Below, one piece after another: positions 7,317-15,517 of a stretch of DNA of 33,390 nucleotides (the stretch's first letter is position 1; each line of letters begins with the position of its first letter). Under the pieces are notes generated by a model. It saw only the letters and a list, made by a program, of their open reading frames with translations, did not search any database and was not told the DNA's origin. The stretch covers positions 1 to 33,390 of the forward strand of contig CALQSQ010000062.1 of assembly GCA_943333275.1 (NCBI GenBank), given 5' to 3'. This DNA is from Akkermansia muciniphila (GTDB lineage: Bacteria; Verrucomicrobiota; Verrucomicrobiia; Verrucomicrobiales; V1-33). A program made the translations under genes and the position numbers.

Positions 7317-8753
7317 CTATTTGGGCGCCGGAGCGGGCGGCGGAGTTGGAGCGACTGCAGGAACCGGCGTGACACCGGGCGGTGGCGTTGGAGTGGTTCC
7401 TGGCACAGGTTCGACAACCGGTGGCGGCTCGAAACGATCCTTCCAGGCCAGCAGTGAAAAGCCGGTGCCCACCCCCCCCATGCGGTCGATGAGTTCCTGG
7501 CAGCGCTGCGCCCATTTCGCAAGATTTGGCTGCGAGGGAGATTTCTCGGCGCTGTTGGGGAAGATCAGGTAGGTGATTTTGAGATCGTTCTCCGGGCGGG
7601 TGTATGAATTCGACTTATCATTGATTTGTTTGCAGATGCGCAGGCTGGCTTCGCCCATTTTTTCACGTGGCCCGAAGTCTCCAATGATCGCCGGCAGCAG
7701 TTGATCCCCCGCGATCACGACAACATAATCCCCCAGCCCCGGCGCGTAATCGTTGAAACCCTTGTAGGATTTCATGGACAGCGGGATGACGACGAACGGG
7801 TCTTCCTGGGAGATCAGGAAGCTCTTTTTCTTCATCTCGGCAATGATGCCCGGGAGGCTATCCATGCGGCCTTTGGCGGTTTTTTGTTCCTCTTTCGTCC
7901 CAGACTTTGCTTTCTCCTTGGCGTCGGCGAGCTGGGCTTCGAATTTTGGGAGCAGCGGATTGGGTGTCTTGGTGAGCTTGGGCCAGGAGTAGCTGGTGGA
8001 TGGCTGGAAGAAGGAGCTTTTGAAAACGTACTCGTCGAACGTGGACATGCGGTCGCCGTCGGAGCCATCGCTGACCACATCCATCTCCCCCTGGATGAGC
8101 AGCGCCTTTTGCTTGCTCATGGGGTCCTCCAGCTCCAGGACCGTTTCCAGATCGTAGTAGTTGTGGCGCGAGAGGATTTTATCCAGCCTCGTGATGTCGA
8201 TCTGGATGTCCTTTTCCTTGACCTCGTAGAGATAATGGAAAAACCCGCTGACCTTTGCCGACTGCATGATTTGGGGCAGCCGGGGCAGGATTTTGGGGAG
8301 GGCGGGATTGAGCACGGACAACTCCGCCAGCGTTGTGGATGGCTTGGGGGCGCGAATGTTGACCTGGAAGGAAATGGTGTAGCTCCCGGGATCCAAGCGT
8401 TCCTTGGAGGCGAACTCCCCCGGCTTGACTTCGATCTCATTTTTCATTTGGAAGCCATTGAACAACTCTGCGAGATTGATCAGTTTGTTCGGCACAAATT
8501 TGTCCGGCAGCGGTGGAGGTGGCGCGGGCTCTACAACCTTCTGCACGACGATTCGTTCCTGCACAATCGGAGGCGGCCGGAACGTTTCCTGAATCTGCTT
8601 TTTGCCGATGGGAGTAAAAGGCAGCGCAATCAGCGCCAACACCACCCCGGCCAGGATGAATTTCCCGCAACCACCTTTTCCGGATGGCGGCGACCGGCGC
8701 TCCCATCCCTGCTGGTGGGCCTTGGGGCGATCAATCCGTTCATCGAAGTCCAT
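7317..8753 (-). CDS. Membrane-anchored GH75-like (chitosanase-family) protein
   Basis: Protein of 478 residues. A basic Gly/Ser-rich cytoplasmic N-terminus leads into one TM helix (about 31-48, KFILAGVVLALIALPF), then a Pro-rich linker with PPPPLP. The C-terminal half resembles glycoside hydrolase family 75: ALLIQGEMDVVSDGSDGDR (about 217-235), SFFQPSTSYSWPK, DPFVVIPLS (about 318-326), then GDYVVVIAGDQ, IIGDFGP and MGEASLRIC. In GH75 the catalytic acids are the Asp of the GD.GP motif and the Glu of GE.S, here about D359 and E368, both present. A charged helical insert (about 270-310) splits the domain. The tail is a Pro/Thr/Ala repeat. Substrate hydrolysis is untested, and the assignment rests on motif recall. 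TMEM14-like and secreted-protein genes precede it. Confidence 0.58.
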   Translation of the reverse strand: MDFDERIDRPKAHQQGWERRSPPSGKGGCGKFILAGVVLALIALPFTPIGKKQIQETFRPPPIVQERIVVQKVVEPAPPPPLPDKFVPNKLINLAELFNGFQMKNEIEVKPGEFASKERLDPGSYTISFQVNIRAPKPSTTLAELSVLNPALPKILPRLPQIMQSAKVSGFFHYLYEVKEKDIQIDITRLDKILSRHNYYDLETVLELEDPMSKQKALLIQGEMDVVSDGSDGDRMSTFDEYVFKSSFFQPSTSYSWPKLTKTPNPLLPKFEAQLADAKEKAKSGTKEEQKTAKGRMDSLPGIIAEMKKKSFLISQEDPFVVIPLSMKSYKGFNDYAPGLGDYVVVIAGDQLLPAIIGDFGPREKMGEASLRICKQINDKSNSYTRPENDLKITYLIFPNSAEKSPSQPNLAKWAQRCQELIDRMGGVGTGFSLLAWKDRFEPPPVVEPVPGTTPTPPPGVTPVPAVAPTPPPAPAPK

Positions 8754-8765
8754 ACTCGGCGGAGG

Positions 8766-9077
8766 CTACTTTTGAAAGAGATGCAACACACCCATGACCG
8801 TTCCAATCAGGGCCAGAATCGCCATGATCCCCGCCGGGTAAATCTTCTTGTTCTTCAAAAAGGCCGGCAGGAAGCGACCCATCAGCAGGACGCAGACACC
8901 CAGGCCTAGATAAAGCCCGTAGGGCGGATTCAGAAAATAACTCAGGATCAACAGCCCCCCGGAGATGCCGCCGGCAATAAGTGATGCCTTGCTCCTAGCC
9001 CGCCAGTAACCCAGCAGACCAAAGACAATGCTGAGAATTCCGAAATCGAGGCAGAAATGAGGGAAGGAAAAAAACAT
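8766..9077 (-). CDS. TMEM14-family small membrane protein
   Basis: Protein of 103 residues from the ATG at 9077. The pattern is DFGILSIVFGLLGYWRARSK then SLIAGGISGGLLILSYFL, a third helix LYLGLGVCVLLMGRFLPAFL, and a fourth AGIMAILALIGTVMGVLHLF. The Gly-rich helices and the GYWRARSKASLIAG junction are characteristic of the TMEM14/UPF0136 family, which is found in eukaryotes and scattered bacteria. A transport role for fatty acids has been proposed for eukaryotic members; the bacterial role is unknown. An upstream ATG at 9137 would add 20 Ser/Pro-rich residues not found in the family, so the inner start is preferred. It is 12 bases from the GH75-like gene and probably in the same transcript. 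Confidence 0.72.
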   Translation of the reverse strand: MFFSFPHFCLDFGILSIVFGLLGYWRARSKASLIAGGISGGLLILSYFLNPPYGLYLGLGVCVLLMGRFLPAFLKNKKIYPAGIMAILALIGTVMGVLHLFQK

Positions 9078-9188
9078 GCTTTTGGGGAGGGTTGAGGACG
9101 GAGGTAAGATGGACGAGGGCCGCCGGAAGGCAATCATTTCCTCCGCCGGGAAACGGATTCCTGCGCGACCTCCACTCCCCCACTCTGC

Positions 9189-9764
9189 TCACTCCAATTC
9201 CTTGAGCGCGTCCACAATCATTTCCCGCGAATGATTCTGTGAGGTGGCGAAGTCCTTGCGGATTTCCTCCACCAGCTTCTTCACCTGCTCCGCTTTTCCG
9301 GCCTTTTTGTAGTGCGAGGCCAGATAGAGCCGCCCCAGTCCCCCCACCTGCGTTCCATCCAGATACCAAGCATCGCTGAATTCCCCCACGCACTGCAGGA
9401 GCAGTTTCTCGCGCAATTCACCACCGCTTTTCTGAGCCAGATATAGCGTGGCACATCCGACCCGATTGCCTTTTTTCCATTTCTCAATGAACTTGGTGAG
9501 CAAATCCTTGATCTGCGCCGATTTGTAATTCGCGTTGATCTTCTGATACTCGTTCTCCAACTCGGTGAAATCTTTCGAAAAGGTTTTCGTGTCCTGATCC
9601 CAGGCGGTCTTCGCCTTTGAACGATTCGCCGCGAAAAGTTTTTCCTTCGCGGCATCCGGTGGAACTGGTGCCGCCTCGGGAGCCGCCCAGCCCCGGGACG
9701 TGGAAAAGGGTGCCGTGAGGAGGAGACTGGCGTAGAGCATGAGCAGAGAGAGCGGGCGTTTCAT
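9189..9764 (-). CDS. Secreted hypothetical protein, helical
   Basis: From the ATG at 9764 the product has 191 residues. The N-terminus MKRPLSLLMLYASLLLTAP, followed by FSTSRGWAAPEA, is a clear signal peptide with probable cleavage after GWA or GWAAP. The mature part is charged and helical (KEKLFAANRSKAKTAWDQD, ELENEYQKINANYKSAQI), with later TPR-like helices (LYLASHYKKAGKAEQVKKLV). An upstream in-frame ATG at 9800 would add 12 residues and push the signal peptide inward, so it was rejected. The product is probably periplasmic. It is first in a presumed transcript with the TMEM14-like and GH75-like genes. I do not recognise the family. Confidence 0.65.
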   Translation of the reverse strand: MKRPLSLLMLYASLLLTAPFSTSRGWAAPEAAPVPPDAAKEKLFAANRSKAKTAWDQDTKTFSKDFTELENEYQKINANYKSAQIKDLLTKFIEKWKKGNRVGCATLYLAQKSGGELREKLLLQCVGEFSDAWYLDGTQVGGLGRLYLASHYKKAGKAEQVKKLVEEIRKDFATSQNHSREMIVDALKELE

Positions 9765-10357
9765 GAGACATTTGCGGGTTGATGTTAAGCGAGACCACAT
9801 CCCGGTGACCGTGATTCCCGGGGGAAGGCTTCACAAACTAGAGGGGAAATCCCCTTAGTGCAACCGCCACGCCCCTCCCCACACCCTTGTTCGATAAGCG
9901 TCAAGGTTATGCCCGGCAGGATAAACAACAGAATGCATATTTGAAATTCCCCCTTTCATTTCTGATCGGATGCATTTGCCGTCCGAGAATTCAAGTTTCA
10001 GGTGGAACGAGGGCGGAGTAGGCTTCCCTCTTTGAGCCTCATCACCCCAGGGCCAAAAAATCATCGAAAATTCATTGCTTCCCTTCCAAATCCTCATTCA
10101 TTCATTAGTTCGACCTCTCGTGAAAAAGCCAGAAATCATGAAGCCCAAAATACCGGCATCGATTCCACAACTCCACTGCAAAATCCAGTGGAAGTGGGAA
10201 ATCCTTGTCCCTCGTAACGGATTGGCCGCCTTGACAATTCACGGAGAGACAGCGAGGGCACACGCTGGCTTGGGTGTCCAAAATTGCGAAATCCACGCTT
10301 CCGGCGCGAGTGGCCGGGTAACGGCCATTGCATCAAAGGCTTCACCATTATAAATCT
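9765..10357. other. Gene-poor interval upstream of the L,D-transpeptidase
   Basis: 593 bases with no supportable gene. Several short open frames exist on both strands (for example minus 10105-10296, with a CPRC motif), but none has a recognisable domain or a good start. The palindromic GGGGAAATCCCC at 9843-9854 is the only compact symmetry I see. The segment 9950-10150 is noticeably more AT-rich than the coding DNA on either side. It must contain the promoters of the divergent genes at 9764 and 10358. Confidence 0.55.
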
Positions 10358-11350
10358 ATGAAAATCCGAACCATTCTCGCTCTCTTCGCTGCTCTGCTCA
10401 CCATGGCGCATGCGGTGGAGAAGCCATCCTCCCACACCAAAGGCACACCAACCGGCACGCCGACCGGTCCGCTGAAGCCGGGTGAGTATTGGTGGAAGCC
10501 ACAACTCTCCCCGAGCGGTCCGGTCGTCGCGCTGGTAAGTATCCCAGAGCAGACGATGCACGTTTACCGCAATGGCATCCTCATTGGACGTTCCACTGTG
10601 AGCACCGGCTCAACGGGGCACGCCACTCCCGGTGGCGTCTTCAGCATTCTTGAAAAGGAGCGGACCCACTACTCTAAAAAATACAACAACGCGCCGATGC
10701 CAAACATGCAACGATTGACTTGGACAGGCATCTGCATGCATTCGGGCAATTTGCCCGGTCATGCCGCCAGCCACGGCTGCATTCGTATGCCGTTTGATTT
10801 CTCGCAATTGCTTTTCGATGCAACGACAAAGGGCGGCACCGTCGTGGTGGGTGACGGAAAAACGCCCGTTCCTCACCTCGCTTCACATCCCGGACTGATA
10901 CTCGCACCAAAGGATTTTACGCCCGAGATGCTGCGCCCTCTCGCAAAGATGGAATACGACTGGGATCCTGAACGCAGCAAAGATGGACCAATCACCATGG
11001 TTGTCAGCGCGGCCGACAAAGCGATTTATATCTTTCGCAATGGCAATCCCATTGGGCGCGCCCCGTTCGCTATCGTTGGCACCGAACCGCTCGGCAACCA
11101 TGTGTTTACAATGCTTGAAGGCAGCACCAATCGTCTAAGTTGGCTGGTTCCAGGTCGCACCGCACGCCGATGGATGAGTGTGACAAGCCGTGGCGAATCG
11201 GTCGAGGCCGACCAGATCTCATCGCGCCTGCGCATGAACCCGGAGTTTGCAGGGAAGGTCTATGACATCCTTGCACCGGGAACGACCGTTATAGTTACGG
11301 ATCAACCTGTGGTTAGAAGCTTCAAAAAGGCACAAATCCTGGAGAATTAA
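10358..11350 (+). CDS. L,D-transpeptidase (YkuD domain), exported
   Basis: Probable peptidoglycan cross-linking or protein-anchoring enzyme of the YkuD family, 330 residues. The signal peptide MKIRTILALFAALLTMAHA is cleaved around residue 19. The first YkuD unit (about 56-160) contains IPEQTMHVYRNG, STGHATPGGVFSI and the catalytic block GICMHSGNLPGHAASHGCIR, with H128, H139 and nucleophile C141 all present. A second unit (about 215-310, MVVSAADKAIYIFRNGNPIG) repeats the strand pattern of the first half but has no SHGC motif, so it is a non-catalytic duplication. The in-frame ATG at 10328 would place ten residues ahead of the signal peptide and was not chosen. No Shine-Dalgarno is visible. Confidence 0.92.
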   Translation: MKIRTILALFAALLTMAHAVEKPSSHTKGTPTGTPTGPLKPGEYWWKPQLSPSGPVVALVSIPEQTMHVYRNGILIGRSTVSTGSTGHATPGGVFSILEKERTHYSKKYNNAPMPNMQRLTWTGICMHSGNLPGHAASHGCIRMPFDFSQLLFDATTKGGTVVVGDGKTPVPHLASHPGLILAPKDFTPEMLRPLAKMEYDWDPERSKDGPITMVVSAADKAIYIFRNGNPIGRAPFAIVGTEPLGNHVFTMLEGSTNRLSWLVPGRTARRWMSVTSRGESVEADQISSRLRMNPEFAGKVYDILAPGTTVIVTDQPVVRSFKKAQILEN

Positions 11351-11791
11351 AGACGGCGTCACGGCCGATGAGTGGACCGGCTTCTCACGGGCCTGACCTG
11401 CAATTCGTCAGGAACGCATTTCCGCCGATGTTGTCGCGGATTGCGAATCTATTTTGCGTGTCAAACAGGGCACTTTAACCATTGATGTCTTCTGCGCGGC
11501 TACCGCTGGAGCAGCATCCGTGCAGGGCAGTGCAGACCATCCGGAACCCCGAGTTCGATAAGATGTTCCTCCTTCCAATGTGCCGCGGTGGTTACTGCTC
11601 GACAGTGAAACCAATGGCCACGATAATTCTATTCCGAAAATCGAAAGGGATACTGCTTGGCACTCAGGCCCTCGGCGAAGACAACAATGGTAAGCCGAAC
11701 AGTCGCTGGCTCCTGCCATTTAAGTAGGCGCAATCATTTAATCGTTCTTGCGCCACATCCAGCCAGCGTAGAGTGTGGGTGTCATCGACTA
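11351..11791. other. Gene-poor interval between L,D-transpeptidase and cardiolipin synthase genes
   Basis: 441 bases without a convincing gene. The candidates (plus 11482-11727 and minus 11408-11719) give Ser/Arg-rich translations with no domain. The frame upstream of the cardiolipin synthase is open from 11657 but carries no family similarity before the ATG at 11792. The interval could be the residue of a decayed gene, but I cannot show homology. Confidence 0.5.
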
Positions 11792-13209
11792 ATGTGGATC
11801 ACGCTCTTCGTCCTCATCTGCCAGATCGCCGGGCTGCTCACAGCGGTTCACGCGATCATGGGCGTGCGCACATCACAAGGGGCCATCGCTTGGGCGATCT
11901 CACTCATTACCTTCCCCTATTTGGCGGTTCCAGCCTATTGGGTACTAGGGAGAAGCAAGTTCAATGGCTACGTTACTGCGCGGCGAATGGACGTTGCCGC
12001 GGTAAAAATGGAAGTGGAGCGATTTGCCGCGAATCTGTCAGCAAGAAACTTGATCGCACGACCTGATCTGGATCGGCCCCTGCTTGCTGAAAAACTGGCA
12101 AAATTGCCGTTCACAGCAGGTAATGATGCGGAATTATTGGTTAATGGTGATGCCACTTTCGCCTCCATATTCGACGGTATCTCGCGGGCCAAGAATTACA
12201 TTCTCGTGCAGTTTTACATCATCCATGACGATGGTGTGGGACGCGAGCTAAAATCTCGGATTTTGGAGCGAATGAGAGCAGGAGTGAGGTGCCTGCTGCT
12301 TTACGATGAAATCGGAAGTGATCTCCCGCCTGCCTATTGCAGGGAACTCAAAGATGCAGGCGTCGCGATGCTTCCATTCCATAGCACCAAGGGCAAGGCG
12401 AACCGGTTTCAAATCAACTTCCGTAATCACCGCAAGATTGTCGTGGTGGACGGGCATGAAGCCTGGGTGGGAGGTTTGAATGTCGGGGATGAATACAAGG
12501 GACTTGATCCAAAGATCGGCTTCTGGCGCGACACCCATCTCCGCATGGCCGGTCCGGTGGTGCAGTGCGTGCAGGTGGCCTTCTCAGAAGACTGGCACTG
12601 GGCTTCGGGAGAGATTGTTCAAGGCTTAAACTGGGATCCGCAACCCGCCGCCTCAAACCACTCCCGGTCCATGCTGTGCCTGCCGACCGGACCGACGGAT
12701 GCTTTGGAGAATTGCACACTTTTTTTCTCCACGCCATTAATTTTGCAAAACAACGACTGTGGATCGCCAGTCCCTATTTTGTCCCAGATGAGCAATTTAT
12801 CAGCGCACTCCAGCTTGCCGCGTTGCGCGGTGTGGATGTGCGCATCGTAATTCCTGACAAGGCTGACAACCTTTTGGTGCAGTATTCCGCTTGGTCCTAC
12901 CTTGAGGATCTTGAGGAGGTTGGGATCAAGGTGTTTCGTTACACCAAGGGGTTTATGCATCACAAGATTATTCTGGTTGATCAGCTGTATTGCATGGTGG
13001 GCACAGCCAATTTCGATAACCGTTCATTCCGACTAAACTTCGAAATCACCATGGTCCTTGCCGATCAGGATTTTACAGCACAGGTTGCCGCGATGCTGGA
13101 GCAGGACATGGCCGATGCGCGACTGGTCCGCGCCGGAGAACTTAGGGAGCACGGTTTTTTGTTTCGACTTGCCGTGCGGGCGGCCCGCCTCACTTCCCCC
13201 GTTCAATGA
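11792..13209 (+). CDS. cls: Cardiolipin synthase, reading frame shifted by -1 at a T7 run
   Basis: Phospholipase D-type cardiolipin synthase making cardiolipin from phosphatidylglycerol at the inner membrane. The first frame starts with two TM helices (MWITLFVLICQIAGLL, AIAWAISLITFPYLAVPAYW) and includes the first HKD motif (NHRKIVVVD, H213/K215/D220). It stays family-like through LPTGPTDALENCTLFF. At the T7 run 12720-12726 the homology jumps to the -1 frame: FLHAINFAKQRLWIASPYF, then VPDEQF, the second HKD motif HHKIILVD and GTANFDNRSF, ending at 13209. The joined product is 472 residues, the normal length. Without the shift, translation ends at 12850 after about 40 unrelated residues and lacks half the active site. 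The cause may be a real mutation, a missing T in the assembly, or programmed frameshifting; see the separate site entry. Confidence 0.9.
12706..12727 (+). other. Candidate -1 frameshift site in cls
   Basis: The zero frame reads CTT TTT TTC at 12719-12727, so 12721-12727 is T TTT TTC, a good X XXY YYZ slippery heptamer. A slip of one base back puts the ribosome at CTC CAC GCC, exactly the frame that encodes the missing half. GGAGA at 12706-12710 lies 10 bases upstream, a spacing like that of the internal Shine-Dalgarno in E. coli dnaX. Only a weak 5-bp hairpin (GACTG 12755-12759 with CAGTC 12768-12772) lies downstream, and it is farther away than usual. Confidence 0.4.
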
Positions 13210-13402
13210 TCTCTCCGACAAACCGCTTGACCGCATTATTGAGTTAGTAATCGCGCCGATGAGGCCTCCAACGCATCCGCCTTTGCCATGAATACTCTAT
13301 TGCATCGGGCTTGTTGAATTGCGAATCGGGAATCTGGACGGCAGAGGCAAGTCTTTTTAATTTCTCACTGGCAGGAAGGAGTTCGCCGATCCACCTGTTG
13401 CC

Positions 13403-14545
13403 ATGCCCGTTAAATCATTAATTCAGACGCTCGCCAGTCTCATCCGAATCAACAGCATAAACCCTTCCTATGTGAGGGGAGCAGGGGAACGTGAAATTGC
13501 CACCTGGATTAGACACTTTTTTGAGAACTCCGGAATGGAGGTTTGGGAGCAGGAAGTATTTGCGGGACGTCCAAATGTGATTGCACGCCTGCCAGGTCTA
13601 AATCCCGAAAGGCGGATCATTCTGGAGGCCCATATGGACACAGTAAGCACTGAGGGCATGACAGTTTCTCCCTTCGAGCCACGGATTGAGGAAGGAAAAA
13701 TGTATGGTCGGGGCAGTTGCGACACCAAGGCCGGGTTAGCGGCGATGATGCATGCGGTGGCATCGTTGCACGAGGAGGGCATTCAACCTCCGTGCGATGT
13801 CTGGCTCGCCGCAGTGGTGGACGAGGAGTATTCCTATCGAGGAGTGGTGAAACTTTGCGAAGGCCTTACTGGCCAAGCCGCCCTGGTGGCGGAACCCACT
13901 GGCATGCGGGCGGTGATCGCAAGCAAGGGCGTGGTGCGCTGGCGGATCGTGGTGCGTGGACAGGCCGCCCATAGCAGCAAGCCCCATCTGGGCGTGAACG
14001 CCATCAATGGTATGGCGCGGGTGATTCTCGCGCTGGAGGAGGATCATCGGAAACTTGCACTGCACGCACATCCCCTGCTGGGCCCGGCCACATTGAATGT
14101 AGGAATAGTGCAGGGAGGAGTGCAGGTCAATTTCGTGCCAGATCATTGCGCCATCGAGATTGATCGCCGCTTGCTGCCGGGTGAGACCGTGGAGGGAGTC
14201 CTGGCCCACTACCAAAGGATCCTCGATCATTTGATCGCCATGGATCCATCGATACAGGCATCCATGGAGCCCCCCATGCTCACCGATCGCCCGCTGGAAA
14301 CTCCAGCCTCTTCACCACCCGCTCAACTGGCCAGCCTGGTGCTTTCGGAGATGGGCATGGATGGAACGCTCTGCGGTGTTCCCTTTGGCAGCGATGCCAG
14401 CAAGCTCTCAGATCAGGGGATTCCCAGCCTGGTCATTGGGCCCGGTCATATCGATCAGGCCCATGCTGCGGTTGAGTTTGTGGAGGTGGCGGAAGTGGAG
14501 AGGGCGTTTACCTTCTATCGCAACTTCATTTTGCGTTTTGAGTAG
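13403..14545 (+). CDS. M20 family metallopeptidase/deacylase (ArgE/DapE-like)
   Basis: Di-zinc hydrolase of 380 residues from the group of acetylornithine deacetylase, succinyl-diaminopimelate desuccinylase and carboxypeptidase G2. Metal and catalytic residues are visible: H77 and D79 in EAHMDT, D107 in GRGSCDTKAG, the catalytic E141 and ligand E142 in VVDEEYS, E164 in VAEPTG, and the C-terminal His in GPGHIDQAH. The dimerisation lid domain lies in between (GQAAHSSKPHLGVNAI). The substrate is probably an N-acyl amino acid or peptide but is not determined by sequence. GGAAGGAG (13374-13381) is 21 bases from the ATG, too far to be ideal, but there is no nearer in-frame start. It converges with the amidohydrolase gene, 14 bases away. 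Confidence 0.88.
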   Translation: MPVKSLIQTLASLIRINSINPSYVRGAGEREIATWIRHFFENSGMEVWEQEVFAGRPNVIARLPGLNPERRIILEAHMDTVSTEGMTVSPFEPRIEEGKMYGRGSCDTKAGLAAMMHAVASLHEEGIQPPCDVWLAAVVDEEYSYRGVVKLCEGLTGQAALVAEPTGMRAVIASKGVVRWRIVVRGQAAHSSKPHLGVNAINGMARVILALEEDHRKLALHAHPLLGPATLNVGIVQGGVQVNFVPDHCAIEIDRRLLPGETVEGVLAHYQRILDHLIAMDPSIQASMEPPMLTDRPLETPASSPPAQLASLVLSEMGMDGTLCGVPFGSDASKLSDQGIPSLVIGPGHIDQAHAAVEFVEVAEVERAFTFYRNFILRFE

Positions 14546-14559
14546 GCAAAAAAGTCGGC

Positions 14560-15495
14560 TCAAGAAAAGAATACTTTCTCCGCCGTCTTGCGCAGCATCC
14601 ATTGGCGGTCCTCTGCCGTCAGGAAATCGAGTCGACCCCGAATCAGGCTGATCGAATCGGCATACGTGTGCCCCTCTTCCACCTGAAAGGGACAGTCGCT
14701 GGCCCACATGAGCCGCGCGGCCCCGAAGGCGTCGCGCACCTTGCGGATCATCGGTCCGAGGTCCAAATAGGGCGCCTTCTTTGCGCCCAGGGCATAGAAG
14801 GCGGAGGTTTTCACAAACACATTGGCATGGTCGGCCAGCCTGCAGAGTTCATCAATGTCCCATGGGGGGAGAGATCCGCTGGTTCCGATGCGTGCGAAGT
14901 GGTCGATGACGACGCGGGTTCTTGGATAATCCCGGCACATTCTGCTCACTGCTGGCAGGGCATCCGCGCCCGTCAGCAGACACATGGAGAGTCCGGCATC
15001 GGCGGCATGGGACCACATCCGTTTCATTCCATCCGAACTTCTCCAGGCTTCCGCCTTTTTTGGATCGGTATAGAGGCGGAATCCCCGCACTCCCCTGTCC
15101 GATAATGCCTTCATTTCAGCCTCGAGGCTGGCCTGCGTCTCATCCACAATCGCCACGCCACCGAAGATTCCCCGGTGCTGGTCCATCATGTCGAGCATGT
15201 AGCGGTTGTCGAAATTGTAATAACTCATCTGGATGAGCACCACGCGGCTGACACCTTCGGGTCGGCAATGGGCCCAAAGTTCATACGGCGTGAAACTGGA
15301 GGGTTTCATGTCGGATTTTTTAAAACCGGGCGCCAGCGGATAGCAGCGTAAATCAGGTGTCCAAACGTGAACGTGCGCATCGATGTAACCCTGGTTATTC
15401 GCTCGTTGCACTGAGGCACAGCCTGCGGGGGCAAGGGCGGCCAGGGCACTGGAACGAAGGAATCCGCGGCGCGTGATTCGACAAGGAGACTTCAT
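14560..15495 (-). CDS. Exported amidohydrolase (Amidohydro_2 family)
   Basis: TIM-barrel metal-dependent hydrolase of 311 residues from the family that includes sugar lactonases and decarboxylases. The N-terminus carries a Tat-type signal (ITRRGFLRSSALAALAPAG); the following Cys at about 26 might be lipidated, but the -3 residue is Pro, so the lipobox is weak. Metal-binding features are DAHVHVW (H41, H43), a middle RGFRLYT strand, VVIDHFARIG and the late Asp in MWASDCPF. It is the last gene of the seven-gene minus-strand operon and follows the PLP enzyme by 22 bases. The substrate is unknown; by family and context a lactone or an amide/imine product of the PLP step is plausible. Confidence 0.85.
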   Translation of the reverse strand: MKSPCRITRRGFLRSSALAALAPAGCASVQRANNQGYIDAHVHVWTPDLRCYPLAPGFKKSDMKPSSFTPYELWAHCRPEGVSRVVLIQMSYYNFDNRYMLDMMDQHRGIFGGVAIVDETQASLEAEMKALSDRGVRGFRLYTDPKKAEAWRSSDGMKRMWSHAADAGLSMCLLTGADALPAVSRMCRDYPRTRVVIDHFARIGTSGSLPPWDIDELCRLADHANVFVKTSAFYALGAKKAPYLDLGPMIRKVRDAFGAARLMWASDCPFQVEEGHTYADSISLIRGRLDFLTAEDRQWMLRKTAEKVFFS

Positions 15496-15517
15496 GATTC
15501 GTGGACGGTAGGTTTGA

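Noticed and set aside
7626..8909. Plus-strand open frame of 427 codons
   Set aside because: It is antisense to the GH75-like and TMEM14-like genes, and its translation is rich in His, Arg, Gly and Asp with no motif.
9842..9855. AGGGGAAATCCCCT palindrome as a terminator for the secreted-protein gene
   Set aside because: It lies upstream of that minus-strand gene rather than at its end, and has no T-run.
10105..10296. Minus-strand frame with a CPRC motif, considered as a small zinc protein or transposase remnant
   Set aside because: It has only one Cys pair, no second half of a zinc site, and no terminal repeats nearby.
11408..11719. Minus-strand frame of 103 codons between the L,D-transpeptidase and cls genes
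   Set aside because: It is Ser/Thr/Cys-rich with no domain, no ribosome-binding site and no partner gene.
12755..12772. Hairpin GACTG/CAGTC downstream of the cls T7 run as a frameshift stimulator
   Set aside because: The 5-bp stem with an eight-base loop is weak and starts 28 bases after the slippery site, well beyond the usual 5-9.
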